Assembly: GCA_964440805.1 (NCBI GenBank)
Contig: CAYTTR010000001.1
Location: 137,746-201,745, forward strand
Reading direction: 5' to 3'
Origin: CAYTTR01 sp964440805
Lineage (GTDB): Bacteria; Acidobacteriota; Aminicenantia; Aminicenantales; Aminicenantaceae
DNA: 64,000 nt
Below are positions 16,229 to 24,531 of this stretch, piece by piece. Position 1 is the stretch's first letter, and each line of letters begins with the position of its first letter. The position numbers and the translations under genes were made by a program. The notes under the pieces are model-generated. The model did not search any database and had not been told where the DNA came from. It saw only the letters and a program-made list of their open reading frames with translations.

Positions 16229-17386
16229 ATGGTTTATTTAGATTACAATGCCACTACACCTGTTGATCCTGCAGTGGCTGAGAAAATGTGTTGGTTTCTC
16301 AAAGAACACTTTGGCAATCCCTCCTCGCTCTACCCTATAGGAAGGAAAGTCAAGGAGTTAGTCAATGAGGCCCGGGAAATTGCAGCTGGAAGTATCGGAG
16401 CCCAGAGGACAGAAATAATTTTTACTGGTTCAGGTACAGAAGCAGACAATTTCGCCATCAGGGGAGCTTTGGACGCCCAACCGGAAAAAAATGAATTCAT
16501 AACTTCCGCCATTGAACATCCAGCCGTAATTGAGACTGGCCGCTATCTACAAAAAAAAGGTTATAAAGTTACCTTTGTGCCTGTAGATTCCCATGGAACT
16601 GTAGACCTTGATTTTCTGGAAAAAGCTATTACTCCCAAAACTGGGCTTATCTCCATCATGCAGGCCAACAATGAGATCGGTACCTTCCAACCAATCGAAG
16701 ACATCGCCCGCTTAGCCAGAAAAAAAGGGGTTCTCTTCCACACAGACGCTGTTCAGTCTTTTGGGAAAATAGATATAGATGTTGCCAAGCTCGGAGTTGA
16801 TCTTCTTACTGTATCCGGCCACAAGGTTTACGGACCCAAAGGAGTAGGCGCTCTCTTTATTCGCAAAGGAACCCCCATCTCACCCTTAATTTACGGTGGT
16901 CATCAGGAAAGATTGCTTCGGGCGGGAACAGAAAACACCCCCGGTATCATTGGTTTTGGAGAAGCTGTCCGGGTAACAATGGAAAACAAAAGCAAGGATT
17001 CAAAAAGAATCGAAAAACTGGCGGAACGCTTGAAAAAAGGCCTTGAAGACTCAATTCCCCAGATTAAATTTAATGGGCATCCTGACAGGAGAATCAAAGG
17101 AACCCTGAATATCGCTTTTTATGGCCTGGAGGCGGAGGCAATACTCTTGGCCTTGGCTACTAAAGAAATCTATGTTTCAACTGGTTCTGCCTGCAGTGAA
17201 GATTCTGAGGAGACATCACATGTGCTTCAGGCTATTGGATTGAAACCTGAAGTCGCCCGCTCCTGCATTCGTATATCTTTGGGCCGCTTTACTACCGAAG
17301 AGCAAGTGGATACAGTCCTGCGGGAGTTACCGGAAATCATTGAGAATCTCAGGGAAATTTCGGGCGCAGACTTCGAGGAAGAGTAA
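16229..17386 (+). CDS. Cysteine desulfurase, NifS/IscS family
   Basis: 385 aa. N-terminal VYLDYNATTPVDP, GSGTEADNFAI, the PLP His in SAIEHPAV, HTDAVQSFGK, the Schiff-base Lys in SGHKVYGPKG and the persulfide-loop Cys in STGSACSEDSE are all present. The enzyme releases sulfur from cysteine as a protein persulfide for Fe-S cluster or tRNA thiolation; the long loop with GSACS is the group I (IscS/NifS) form. No IscU is adjacent. It lies after the serine-pathway genes and overlaps the tail of the upstream frame of the methyltransferase gene, whose real start lies 20 bases downstream. Confidence 0.92.
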   Translation: MVYLDYNATTPVDPAVAEKMCWFLKEHFGNPSSLYPIGRKVKELVNEAREIAAGSIGAQRTEIIFTGSGTEADNFAIRGALDAQPEKNEFITSAIEHPAVIETGRYLQKKGYKVTFVPVDSHGTVDLDFLEKAITPKTGLISIMQANNEIGTFQPIEDIARLARKKGVLFHTDAVQSFGKIDIDVAKLGVDLLTVSGHKVYGPKGVGALFIRKGTPISPLIYGGHQERLLRAGTENTPGIIGFGEAVRVTMENKSKDSKRIEKLAERLKKGLEDSIPQIKFNGHPDRRIKGTLNIAFYGLEAEAILLALATKEIYVSTGSACSEDSEETSHVLQAIGLKPEVARSCIRISLGRFTTEEQVDTVLRELPEIIENLREISGADFEEE

Positions 17387-17405
17387 ACGGGCAATAGAAA
17401 AAGCA

Positions 17406-18209
17406 ATGATTATCGTCGGTGAGCGGCTAAACTCAACCCGGACTGCTGTCCGCCGCTCTCTTGAGGAAAAGGATAAAACCTGGCTGGTAAAGGAAGCTTT
17501 AAATCAGGAAATAGCCGGGGCTTCTTTTATTGACTTCAATGCCTCTGCCCTTCATGAGAAAGAAATTTTAACTTTAAGCTGGGCCATTCCTCTCCTTCAA
17601 GAAAAGACCAAATTACCCTTAGCTATCGATACTCCCAATCCTGAAGCTATGAAAAAAGGATTATCCGTGCACCAGGGACAGGCACTCCTTAATTCCCTGA
17701 CAGCCGAGAAAAATAAGTACGAATCCCTTATTCCCCTTATCCAGGAATACTCTCCCCAAGTTATTGCCCTCTGTCTGGATGAAAAAGGTCTCCCCAGTAC
17801 AGCCCAAAAAACAGTGGATAATGCTGCCAAACTGCTTGAAATTCTGGATAAAATTTCCTTTCCCCTTGAAGATCTTTTTCTTGATCCTTTAGTCAGGCCA
17901 ATTGGAATTGACCCACAAGCAGGTCAATTATTCCTTGACTCACTCATCCTCCTCAAAAAAACTTTTCCAGAAATAAAAACCATTGCTGGCATTAGCAATG
18001 TTTCCTTTGGTTTTCCCCAACGTTCTCTTCTTAACAGGACATTTCTGGTACTGGCACTTCAGAGCGGACTGGATGCAGCCATCTGCGATCCTCTGGATAA
18101 AGAAATTATAGCCAGTTTGAGGGCTGCCGAAGCTCTTCTTGGAAAAAACAATGGAATGACCCGGTACATAAGCTTTCTCAAGGAAGAAAATCAAAGGAAA
18201 AAGCTCTGA
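17406..18209 (+). CDS. Methyltetrahydrofolate-dependent methyltransferase, pterin-binding (AcsE/MtgA-like)
   Basis: 267 aa from the ATG giving MIIVGERLNSTR, which is where this family normally begins; an upstream in-frame start would overlap the desulfurase. Pterin-binding barrel motifs include IVGERLN, FIDFNASA, LAIDTPN, an IDPQAG segment and a GISNVSFG segment. Characterised relatives transfer the methyl of methyl-tetrahydrofolate to a corrinoid protein (Wood-Ljungdahl AcsE) or serve methylamine/glycine-betaine systems. No corrinoid protein gene is adjacent, so the acceptor is unknown. A 155-bp foldback repeat begins 36 bases after the stop. Confidence 0.82.
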   Translation: MIIVGERLNSTRTAVRRSLEEKDKTWLVKEALNQEIAGASFIDFNASALHEKEILTLSWAIPLLQEKTKLPLAIDTPNPEAMKKGLSVHQGQALLNSLTAEKNKYESLIPLIQEYSPQVIALCLDEKGLPSTAQKTVDNAAKLLEILDKISFPLEDLFLDPLVRPIGIDPQAGQLFLDSLILLKKTFPEIKTIAGISNVSFGFPQRSLLNRTFLVLALQSGLDAAICDPLDKEIIASLRAAEALLGKNNGMTRYISFLKEENQRKKL

Positions 18210-18245
18210 ATTTTTTAACCAATGTTTAAATTTTTTTTCTTTTAG

Positions 18246-18400
18246 CCTGAACCATTCATAAAAAAGGCCGATTGTTGATAAAATTTAAGAAAAAGATTTT
18301 ATGAACATGATTTCTTTACGTACGCCATAATAATGCCTCTTAAGTCATAAATAATATTTGTGATATAAAAAGTATCGGCCTTTTTTATGAATGGTTCAGG
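18246..18400. mobile_element. 155-bp foldback (MITE-like) repeat, copy 2, perfect termini
   Basis: The terminal inverted repeats are perfectly complementary over 27 bp: 18246-18272 begins cctgaaccattcataaaa and 18374-18400 ends tttatgaatggttcagg. The interior is AT-rich and non-coding. It sits between two convergent genes and supplies the TGA stop codon (18396-18398) of the minus-strand DUF4416 gene. It is the reference copy for the family (others at 13859 and 54767). Confidence 0.92.
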
Positions 18401-18926
18401 TTAGTTGAATCAATAGTTTTTTTCTGACTTCAAGCAGAAAATTGTGATAAGCCGGATTTTTAAAATCCGGATAAGTCCAGGGAAGAAGCTTAACTTCTCT
18501 CTTACCAAAAAGTAGTTCGAGATGGGCATATATTCCTTTCTGAAGAGGGATACGGTGGGAAAAATTCTTGGCAGTGGCCATAATTAAGGCTGCCTCGCTG
18601 AGGTAACCTGGATCAAGGTTAATAATTCTCTCTTCTACCCCAAATTCCTGGCGCAGCCTTTCTTCAAGCTGGTTGGTGAAGAGTTTTATTTCACTCAGTA
18701 CTTCCGGAGAAATTAATTCCTGGAAACTGATAAACTTTCTTTTTAGTCCCTTTCCCATCTGCTTCTCGTAATAATTTGTAAGATTGAAGTCAAAAAGGGA
18801 GCTTTCCAGATCAATCCGGCCCCATTTCCTCTGAAGAATCTCTTCAGCCCGGTTTAAAACATCGTTCCTGGAAAATATTAGGCCGCAAATGAGTTTTACA
18901 GGGGAAAAAGGATGCGCTTCTGCCAT
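18396..18926 (-). CDS. DUF4416 family protein
   Basis: 176 aa, soluble. The pattern VKLICGLIFSR near the N-terminus, DFNLTNYYEKQMG, NLDPGYLSEAALIMATAK and the C-terminal LLPWTYPDF matches the conserved bacterial DUF4416 family, whose function is unknown. It diverges from asnS, with 99 bases between the two starts. Its last codons and stop lie inside the terminal inverted repeat of a foldback element, so the C-terminus may have been altered by insertion. Confidence 0.8.
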   Translation of the reverse strand: MAEAHPFSPVKLICGLIFSRNDVLNRAEEILQRKWGRIDLESSLFDFNLTNYYEKQMGKGLKRKFISFQELISPEVLSEIKLFTNQLEERLRQEFGVEERIINLDPGYLSEAALIMATAKNFSHRIPLQKGIYAHLELLFGKREVKLLPWTYPDFKNPAYHNFLLEVRKKLLIQLT

Positions 18927-18989
18927 TTGTGAATTATTTTAATGGGAAAAAACAATAATGTTAATATTTTTTTGTATCTATTTGTCATA

Positions 18990-19018
18990 TTGACCCACTG
19001 GATTTTATTACTTATAAT
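18990..19018 (+). promoter_or_regulatory. Strong sigma-70-type promoter of asnS, leaderless
   Basis: TTGACC (18990-18995), a 17-base spacer and TATAAT (19013-19018) lie immediately upstream of the asnS ATG at 19026. The expected transcription start (about 7 bases after the -10 box) coincides with the ATG. There is no Shine-Dalgarno sequence, so the mRNA is probably leaderless. Confidence 0.75.
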
Positions 19019-19025
19019 TTGCCCC

Positions 19026-20295
19026 ATGGCTTGGACCTATATTGAAGATATTGCCGGACACAAGAATCAGGATGTAGAAATCCGGGGATGGGTTTATAAT
19101 AAGCGTTCCAGCGGAAAAATTCGTTTTCTCCTCATTCGGGATGGGACCGGACTGATCCAGGCGACAATTTTTAGCCAGGAAAAAGAACATCCTCTGTTTG
19201 AGAAATTTGATAGCCTGACCCTGGAATCATCGGTTATCATCTGGGGAAAAGTTAGAGAAGACCAGAGAGCACCTGGTGGCTTTGAGCTGACTGTTAGGGA
19301 TATTGAAATTATTCAGATAGCCCGGGAATACCCAATCGCTCCCAAGGAACACAGCATTCCTTTTCTCATGGAACACCGTCATCTCTGGCTTAGGTCCCGT
19401 AAACAACATGCTGTTCTTCAGATAAGGGCTGAAATTATCAGGGCTATTAGAAACTTTTTTGATAACCGCGGTTTCCGTTTAATGGATACTCCTATTTTAA
19501 CTCCAAGTGCCTGTGAAGGAACCACCACACTTTTCGAAACCCAGTACTTTGACCAAAAGGCTTATCTCAGTCAAAGCGGCCAGCTATACAATGAAGCCAC
19601 AGCCATGGCTTTCGGCAAAGTCTACTGTTTTGGTCCTACTTTCAGGGCTGAAAAATCAAAAACCCGCCGCCATCTGATTGAGTTCTGGATGGTCGAGCCA
19701 GAAGTAGCTTTTGCTGTTCTGGAGGATATAATTAACCTGGGAGAAGAGCTCATTCNNNNNNNNNNAACCAGAACTTGAAATTCTGGAAAGAAAAATCGAA
19801 CCACTGGAAAAAATCGCCCGGCCTTTTCCCAGGATAAAATATGACCTGGCAGTAAAACAATTGAACGAAAAAGGATCCAAAATCAAATGGGGAGATGATT
19901 TTGGTGCTCCTGAGGAAACATTACTTTCCAAAATATATGACAGTCCCCTTTGTATTACTCATTTTCCGGCTGAAATCAAAGCCTTTTACATGCAACCTGA
20001 CAAGGAAAAACCAGAGACTGTCCTGGGAGTAGACATCCTGGCTTCAGAAGGCTATGGAGAAATTATCGGAGGAGGACAGCGAATCCATGACCTTACTCTT
20101 CTCGAGCAACGAATCAAAGAACACAACCTTCCCAGAGAAGCCTATGAATGGTACCTTGACTTGAGAAAATACGGCTCTGTCCCCCACTCTGGATTTGGTC
20201 TGGGAGTTGAACGAACGGTTGCCTGGATTTGCAAGCTACCCCATATACGTCAGACCATTCCTTTCCCCAGGCTTCTCTACCGCATTTACCCTTAG
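19026..20295 (+). CDS. asnS: Asparaginyl-tRNA synthetase, interrupted by an assembly gap
   Basis: The ATG at 19026 (MAWTYIEDI) is chosen because the family starts just before its OB-fold and a promoter ends 7 bases upstream. The OB-fold anticodon-binding domain (EIRGWVYNKRSSGKIRFLLIRDG begins near residue 18) is followed by a class IIb catalytic core: motif 2 FGPTFRAEKSKTRRHL, with EFWMVEPE, and motif 3 GFGLGVERTVAWI. QLYNEATAM and the E-type motifs favour Asn over Asp. Ten Ns at 19756-19765 split it; the two halves are in different frames because the N count is arbitrary, so this is not evidence of a frameshift. The total is close to the usual 430 aa. Confidence 0.9.
19756..19765. other. Assembly gap (10 N)
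   Basis: Ten consecutive N bases join two contigs inside asnS. The true missing length is unknown; frame comparison of the flanking codons shows it is not 10 or another value leaving the present offset. Confidence 0.98.
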
Positions 20296-20349
20296 ACTGG
20301 GAACTCTGACTCAACAGTCCTTCGTAAATAGAATGAAACAATCAAAATT

Positions 20350-21669
20350 ATGAAAAAAATTGCCTTAATCAGCCTTGGCTGTGCTAAAAACTTAGTAGAC
20401 AGTGAGGTCATGTTAGGTCACCTGATCCAGGCTGGTTACTCTTTTGTTCCTTCAATAAAAAATGCAGAAATCATAATTATAAACACTTGTGGTTTTATCT
20501 CATTTGCACGAAAAGAAGCAGAAGATGCTATAAAAAAGGCTTTAAAAATAAAGAAAAAGAAAGGCAGTATCTGCACACAAATAGTGGTAACGGGCTGTTA
20601 TGTTCAACGTGACCTTAAGCTGCTTAAGAAAAAGTTTCCTCAAGTGGATGACTGGATCGGAGTTAATGATTTCCATAAAATCGTTCAGGTTACTCAAAAT
20701 CAACCCTTTAAACCTTCGCCTCATACATTCCTCTACGACCACACATCTCCTCGATGCCTGACTACTCCAAAAGGATGGGCTTATATTAAGATATCTGAGG
20801 GATGTTCCCATCGCTGTTCTTTTTGCAGTATTCCCCTAATAAAAGGACTTTACCGGTCGAGAAAAATCGAGTCAGTGGTCTCTGAAGCCAGAAGTCTTGC
20901 CTTAAAAGGAATACAGGAAATTAATCTCATCTCCCATGATAGTACTAATTATGGCCAGGACCTTGGTTTAAAGAATGGTCTAAAGCTCCTTCTTGAGGAG
21001 CTGGCCCAGATCAGGGAATTGAAATGGATCCGAATCCTATACGGTCATCCCGAAAAAATTAAAGATGAGCTTTTGGAAAGTATGAGAGAAGAAAAAATCT
21101 GTCCCTATCTTGATCTTCCTTTCCAGCATTCACACCCCGAAATAATAAAACTAATGAGACGGAAGCTTGATGGAAAACAGGCCTTGGAACTGATTCAAAA
21201 AATTAGGGAACAAGTGCCAGGGATTGCTATCCGCACATCCCTTGTAGTAGGTTTTCCAGGAGAGGGCAGCCGAGAGTTTGATCACTTGATTAAATTTGTT
21301 AAGGAAGCCAAGTTCGATCACCTGGGAGCTTTTACTTATTCCCAGGAGAGAGATACTCCCTGTTGGAAATGGGGTGATCCTGTTTCTGAAAAGGAAAAAC
21401 TTGTTCGGCTGAATGAACTTATGCAAGTCCAGTCTGAAATATCATATCAAAGAAATATGAAATACAGAAATCAGATTCTGGATGTTTTAATTGAAGAAGT
21501 TTTTATTGAAGACCAGCGTTTCCTTGCTGGCCGCAGCCGCTATCAGGCACCGGAAGTAGATGGGATGGTTCTTGTGGAGAGAAATGATAAAGATTACCTG
21601 AATACCATTCAAAAAGTTGAAATAAGCTCCTCGGATATATATGATTTATTCGGATATTTCACGCCATGA
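20350..21669 (+). CDS. rimO: Ribosomal protein S12 methylthiotransferase
   Basis: 439 aa, full length. N-terminal UPF0004 domain with ISLGCAKNLVDSE, NTCGFI and TGCYVQR (three cluster cysteines); radical SAM domain with SEGCSHRCSFCSIP (CxxxCxxC); C-terminal TRAM domain (about residues 375-435). LVDSE and GCSHRCSFC distinguish RimO from MiaB. It methylthiolates Asp of ribosomal protein S12 using two [4Fe-4S] clusters. It heads a tightly overlapping seven-gene run (rimO-pgpA-cinA-thpR-plsY-gpsA-TPR). Its stop overlaps pgpA by ATGA. Confidence 0.95.
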   Translation: MKKIALISLGCAKNLVDSEVMLGHLIQAGYSFVPSIKNAEIIIINTCGFISFARKEAEDAIKKALKIKKKKGSICTQIVVTGCYVQRDLKLLKKKFPQVDDWIGVNDFHKIVQVTQNQPFKPSPHTFLYDHTSPRCLTTPKGWAYIKISEGCSHRCSFCSIPLIKGLYRSRKIESVVSEARSLALKGIQEINLISHDSTNYGQDLGLKNGLKLLLEELAQIRELKWIRILYGHPEKIKDELLESMREEKICPYLDLPFQHSHPEIIKLMRRKLDGKQALELIQKIREQVPGIAIRTSLVVGFPGEGSREFDHLIKFVKEAKFDHLGAFTYSQERDTPCWKWGDPVSEKEKLVRLNELMQVQSEISYQRNMKYRNQILDVLIEEVFIEDQRFLAGRSRYQAPEVDGMVLVERNDKDYLNTIQKVEISSSDIYDLFGYFTP

Positions 21670-22115
21670 AAACTGTTGCCAAAGTGATTTCCACTTTCTT
21701 TGGAATCGGATATTTCCCTCTTGCTCCTGGAACTTTGATTAGCCTCGCCGCAGTTCTCGTTTACAAGTTTTTTCTATTTCGTCTTTCTCCGGTTTATTTC
21801 CTTGTTATGCTGGTGTTCATTTTTTTCATTGGAGTTTGGGCCTCATCCATTGTTTCCCAGGTTTCCCAAAAGGATGATCCCCGTTTTATTGTCATCGATG
21901 AAACCTTAGGGCAGCTATTAATACTTTTCAAATTGAACCCGCAATGGCCTTTGCTTCTAGCTGCTTTCTTTTTTTTCCGAGTTTTTGATATTATCAAACC
22001 TTTCCCCATTAAAAAGGTAGAAAACTTTCCTGCCGGCTGGGGAATCATGCTGGATGATTTAGTAGCAGCTCTTTACGGTGGAATTCTGATAAATATATAT
22101 TTATTGCTGCAATGA
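21666..22115 (+). CDS. pgpA: Phosphatidylglycerophosphatase A
   Basis: 149 aa with three or four hydrophobic segments. Family motifs: GYFPLAPGTLISL near the N-terminus, DPRFIVIDETLGQ with the acidic active-site residues, FRVFDIIKPFPI and the C-terminal GWGIMLDDLVAALYGG. It dephosphorylates phosphatidylglycerophosphate to phosphatidylglycerol in the inner membrane. It overlaps rimO and cinA by 4 bases each, so translation is coupled. The phosphatidylglycerophosphate synthase gene often found in this cluster is not present here. Confidence 0.92.
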   Translation: MKTVAKVISTFFGIGYFPLAPGTLISLAAVLVYKFFLFRLSPVYFLVMLVFIFFIGVWASSIVSQVSQKDDPRFIVIDETLGQLLILFKLNPQWPLLLAAFFFFRVFDIIKPFPIKKVENFPAGWGIMLDDLVAALYGGILINIYLLLQ

Positions 22116-23371
22116 AAAACATACCAAAAATAGAAATTCTGGCTGTAGGAACAGAGTTTCTTTCTTCAACAGGCCGGGAAACAGATTCTTTATTTATCTG
22201 CAGTAGATTGGAAGAGTTCGGTCTGCCTGTTTCTTTTAAATCAACTGTCGGAGACAATCAGGAGAATCTTATAAGAGCTCTATCCCATGCTGTTTCCAGG
22301 GCGGATATACTGATAATCACTGGAGGCCTGGGACCTACCAGGGATGACCTAACCATTGAGGCCTGTTCATTTGCTCTTAGGAGAAAACTTTTTTTGAGAG
22401 ATGATATTCTCCAAAAAATTGAGCAGCGATTTCAAAAGCGTTTGCTTAAAATGCCTGAAGTTAATAAAAAACAGGCTTTTATTCTGGAAGGAGCAGAAGT
22501 GCTGGAAAATCACCAAGGCACAGCTCCAGGACAGTGGCTTGAATACAAAGGAAAAATAATAGTTCTTTTGCCCGGGCCTCCTCAGGAACTCAAACCGATG
22601 TTCGACTCAAAAGTTTTTCCCCGGTTGAAAAAACTCTTTTCAACTTTTTCTTCTTTCAAGTTATTCAGGCTTACTGGAATTAGCGAATCCCAGGTTGAAG
22701 AAATCATCCAGGATCTGTCCATCCCTGAAAATCTCAATCTGACTACCCTTGCTTCTCCGGGTCAAATAGAGATACGTATTTCTTCATACTCACAAAATAA
22801 CTGCCTCGAAAGTCAAAAGCATATCCAACAAGCTAGTCAGTGGTTGAAAACAAGGCTACAGCACTTTATTTTCACAGAAGAAGAAGAGAATCTTGAAGAA
22901 GTAGTAGGCAAGCTTCTGACCCCTAACAAAAAAACTGTGGCTGTAGCTGAATCATGTACCGGCGGACTGCTGGGACACAGACTGACTAATGTACCCGGAA
23001 GCTCAACCTATTTCCTGGGCGGAGTTGTAGCTTACAGCAATGAGACCAAGATTGAACTCCTTAATCTCAATCCCTCTTTAATTGAATCCCTGGGTGCAGT
23101 CAGCTCACAAGTGGCTGAGGCTATGGCTATTGAAATCAGGGTCAAATTCAGAGCTTCCTATGGTTTATCTATTACCGGGATAGCCGGACCAGGAGGAGGA
23201 ACCAGGCAAAAACCAGTTGGGCTGGTCTATACAGCCCTTGCCGATGAAAATAAGACGGAAATCGTGGAAAACCGGTTTAACGGCCAAAGGGAGTCAATAA
23301 AGTTTCAATCATCACAGAAAAGCTTAGAGATGCTGTGGAGGAGGCTTAAAAGGGAAAAAAGCTATGAATAA
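22112..23371 (+). CDS. cinA: CinA family protein (NMN amidohydrolase with MoCF-like domain)
   Basis: 419 aa, two domains. Residues 1-170 form the molybdopterin-binding-like (COG1058) domain with EILAVGTEFL, ITGGLGPTRDD and LLPGPPQEL. Residues about 255-415 form the C-terminal PncC-type nicotinamide-nucleotide amidase domain with AESCTGGLLGHRLTNVPGSS and SITGIAGPGGG. Characterised bifunctional CinA proteins hydrolyse ADP-ribose and deamidate NMN in pyridine-nucleotide salvage. Four-base overlap with pgpA; thpR starts 15 bases later. Confidence 0.93.
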   Translation: MKNIPKIEILAVGTEFLSSTGRETDSLFICSRLEEFGLPVSFKSTVGDNQENLIRALSHAVSRADILIITGGLGPTRDDLTIEACSFALRRKLFLRDDILQKIEQRFQKRLLKMPEVNKKQAFILEGAEVLENHQGTAPGQWLEYKGKIIVLLPGPPQELKPMFDSKVFPRLKKLFSTFSSFKLFRLTGISESQVEEIIQDLSIPENLNLTTLASPGQIEIRISSYSQNNCLESQKHIQQASQWLKTRLQHFIFTEEEENLEEVVGKLLTPNKKTVAVAESCTGGLLGHRLTNVPGSSTYFLGGVVAYSNETKIELLNLNPSLIESLGAVSSQVAEAMAIEIRVKFRASYGLSITGIAGPGGGTRQKPVGLVYTALADENKTEIVENRFNGQRESIKFQSSQKSLEMLWRRLKREKSYE

Positions 23372-23386
23372 TCCTCAGGAGGAATT

Positions 23387-23944
23387 ATGAGGACCTTTAT
23401 TGCCATCGAACTTGAAAAGAGCTTGAAACAAAATCTCATTGATTTTATCAAGGAAATCGACCCGGGGAATAAATCCATCCGTTGGGTTAAACCAGGTGGA
23501 ATGCATTTAACCCTGAAATTTTTAGGTGAAATAGACCAGGAAAAAACAGAGAAGGTCAAAGCCAATCTCAGAGAGGTTTTTAAAAACTTTGCTCCGTTTA
23601 TGATTCGTTTTACTGGGACAGGAACTTTCCCTCACAACAGCCGCCATCCAAGAGTACTATGGATGGGAGCAGAAGCACACCCCACAATCTTTAACCTGCA
23701 AAATGCAATTGAAGAGGAAATGGCCAAACTTCAATTTAAAAGAGAAAAAAGAAAATTTTTTCCTCACCTTACTCTTGGAAGAGTGAAATTTCAAAAAGGA
23801 ATTGCTCCTGTCCTGGATAAGCTCAATTCCAGGAAAAATCATAATTTCGGTGAAATGGAAATTAATAAAATAACTTTATTTCAAAGCAGCCTTAAACCTT
23901 CAGGCGCCGAATATTATCCGCTTGAGGAATATAAACTCCAATGA
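23387..23944 (+). CDS. thpR: RNA 2',3'-cyclic phosphodiesterase (2H family)
   Basis: 185 aa. Starts MRTFIAIEL, the usual ThpR/LigT beginning, and carries the two HxTx motifs of the 2H phosphoesterases: HLTL in MHLTLKF (about residue 45) and HLTL in FPHLTLGRV (about residue 127). The enzyme opens 2',3'-cyclic phosphates and can ligate tRNA halves in vitro. A good AGGAGGA ribosome site precedes the start. It overlaps plsY by ATGA; thpR next to cinA is a widely conserved pairing. Confidence 0.93.
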   Translation: MRTFIAIELEKSLKQNLIDFIKEIDPGNKSIRWVKPGGMHLTLKFLGEIDQEKTEKVKANLREVFKNFAPFMIRFTGTGTFPHNSRHPRVLWMGAEAHPTIFNLQNAIEEEMAKLQFKREKRKFFPHLTLGRVKFQKGIAPVLDKLNSRKNHNFGEMEINKITLFQSSLKPSGAEYYPLEEYKLQ

Positions 23945-24531
23945 AAATTCTTTTCGCTGTTGCCAGCTATCTTCTGGGAGCCATTCCTACAGGCTATCTG
24001 ATTTTCCGGTTGAGCGAGAAAAAAGATATCCGCAGCTTTGGTAGTGGCAGTACAGGCGCCACCAACATAATGAGAACCAAAGGCTTATTTCATGCCATCC
24101 CGGTTCTTGTGGTGGATGTAGGCAAAGGAGTAGCTGCTGCCTGGCTGGCCGCCCGTCTTTTCAATGATCCTTTGTTTACTTTTACTTGCGGTTTCTTAGC
24201 AGTTTTGGGCCACTGCTATCCTGTCTACCTTGGTTTTAAAGGAGGAAAAGGAGTAGCCACCAGTCTGGGAGTGTTTGCCTATCTTGGCTTTACACCTTTT
24301 TTGCTAAGTTTATTCATTTTTTTTCTGGTAGCTGGACTCAGCCGCTATGTTTCTCTTGCCTCATTATTATCCGTTCTCAGCTACCCCTTTCTGGCTCTAG
24401 TTTTGACCGGAAATTCCTGGTTAGCCCTGACAGGAAGTTCGATTTTTATCCTGGTGGCTCTCAGGCACACCGGCAATATAAAAAGGCTTATCAGCAGAAC
24501 TGAAAGAAAACTAGGTAAAAAGAAATCATGA
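23941..24531 (+). CDS. plsY: Glycerol-3-phosphate acyltransferase
   Basis: 196 aa, about five transmembrane segments. PlsY motifs are clear: GAIPTGYLI, GSGSTGATNIMRT, VDVGKGVAAAW and GFKGGKGVATSLG. It transfers the acyl group of acyl-phosphate to the sn-1 position of glycerol 3-phosphate, the first step of phospholipid synthesis. Its neighbour gpsA makes the glycerol 3-phosphate substrate, and they overlap by 4 bases, so substrate supply and use are translationally coupled. Confidence 0.96.
   Translation: MKILFAVASYLLGAIPTGYLIFRLSEKKDIRSFGSGSTGATNIMRTKGLFHAIPVLVVDVGKGVAAAWLAARLFNDPLFTFTCGFLAVLGHCYPVYLGFKGGKGVATSLGVFAYLGFTPFLLSLFIFFLVAGLSRYVSLASLLSVLSYPFLALVLTGNSWLALTGSSIFILVALRHTGNIKRLISRTERKLGKKKS

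Noticed and set aside
19740..19800. Frameshift in asnS
   Set aside because: The frame change coincides with a 10-N assembly gap of arbitrary length, so no biological frameshift can be claimed.
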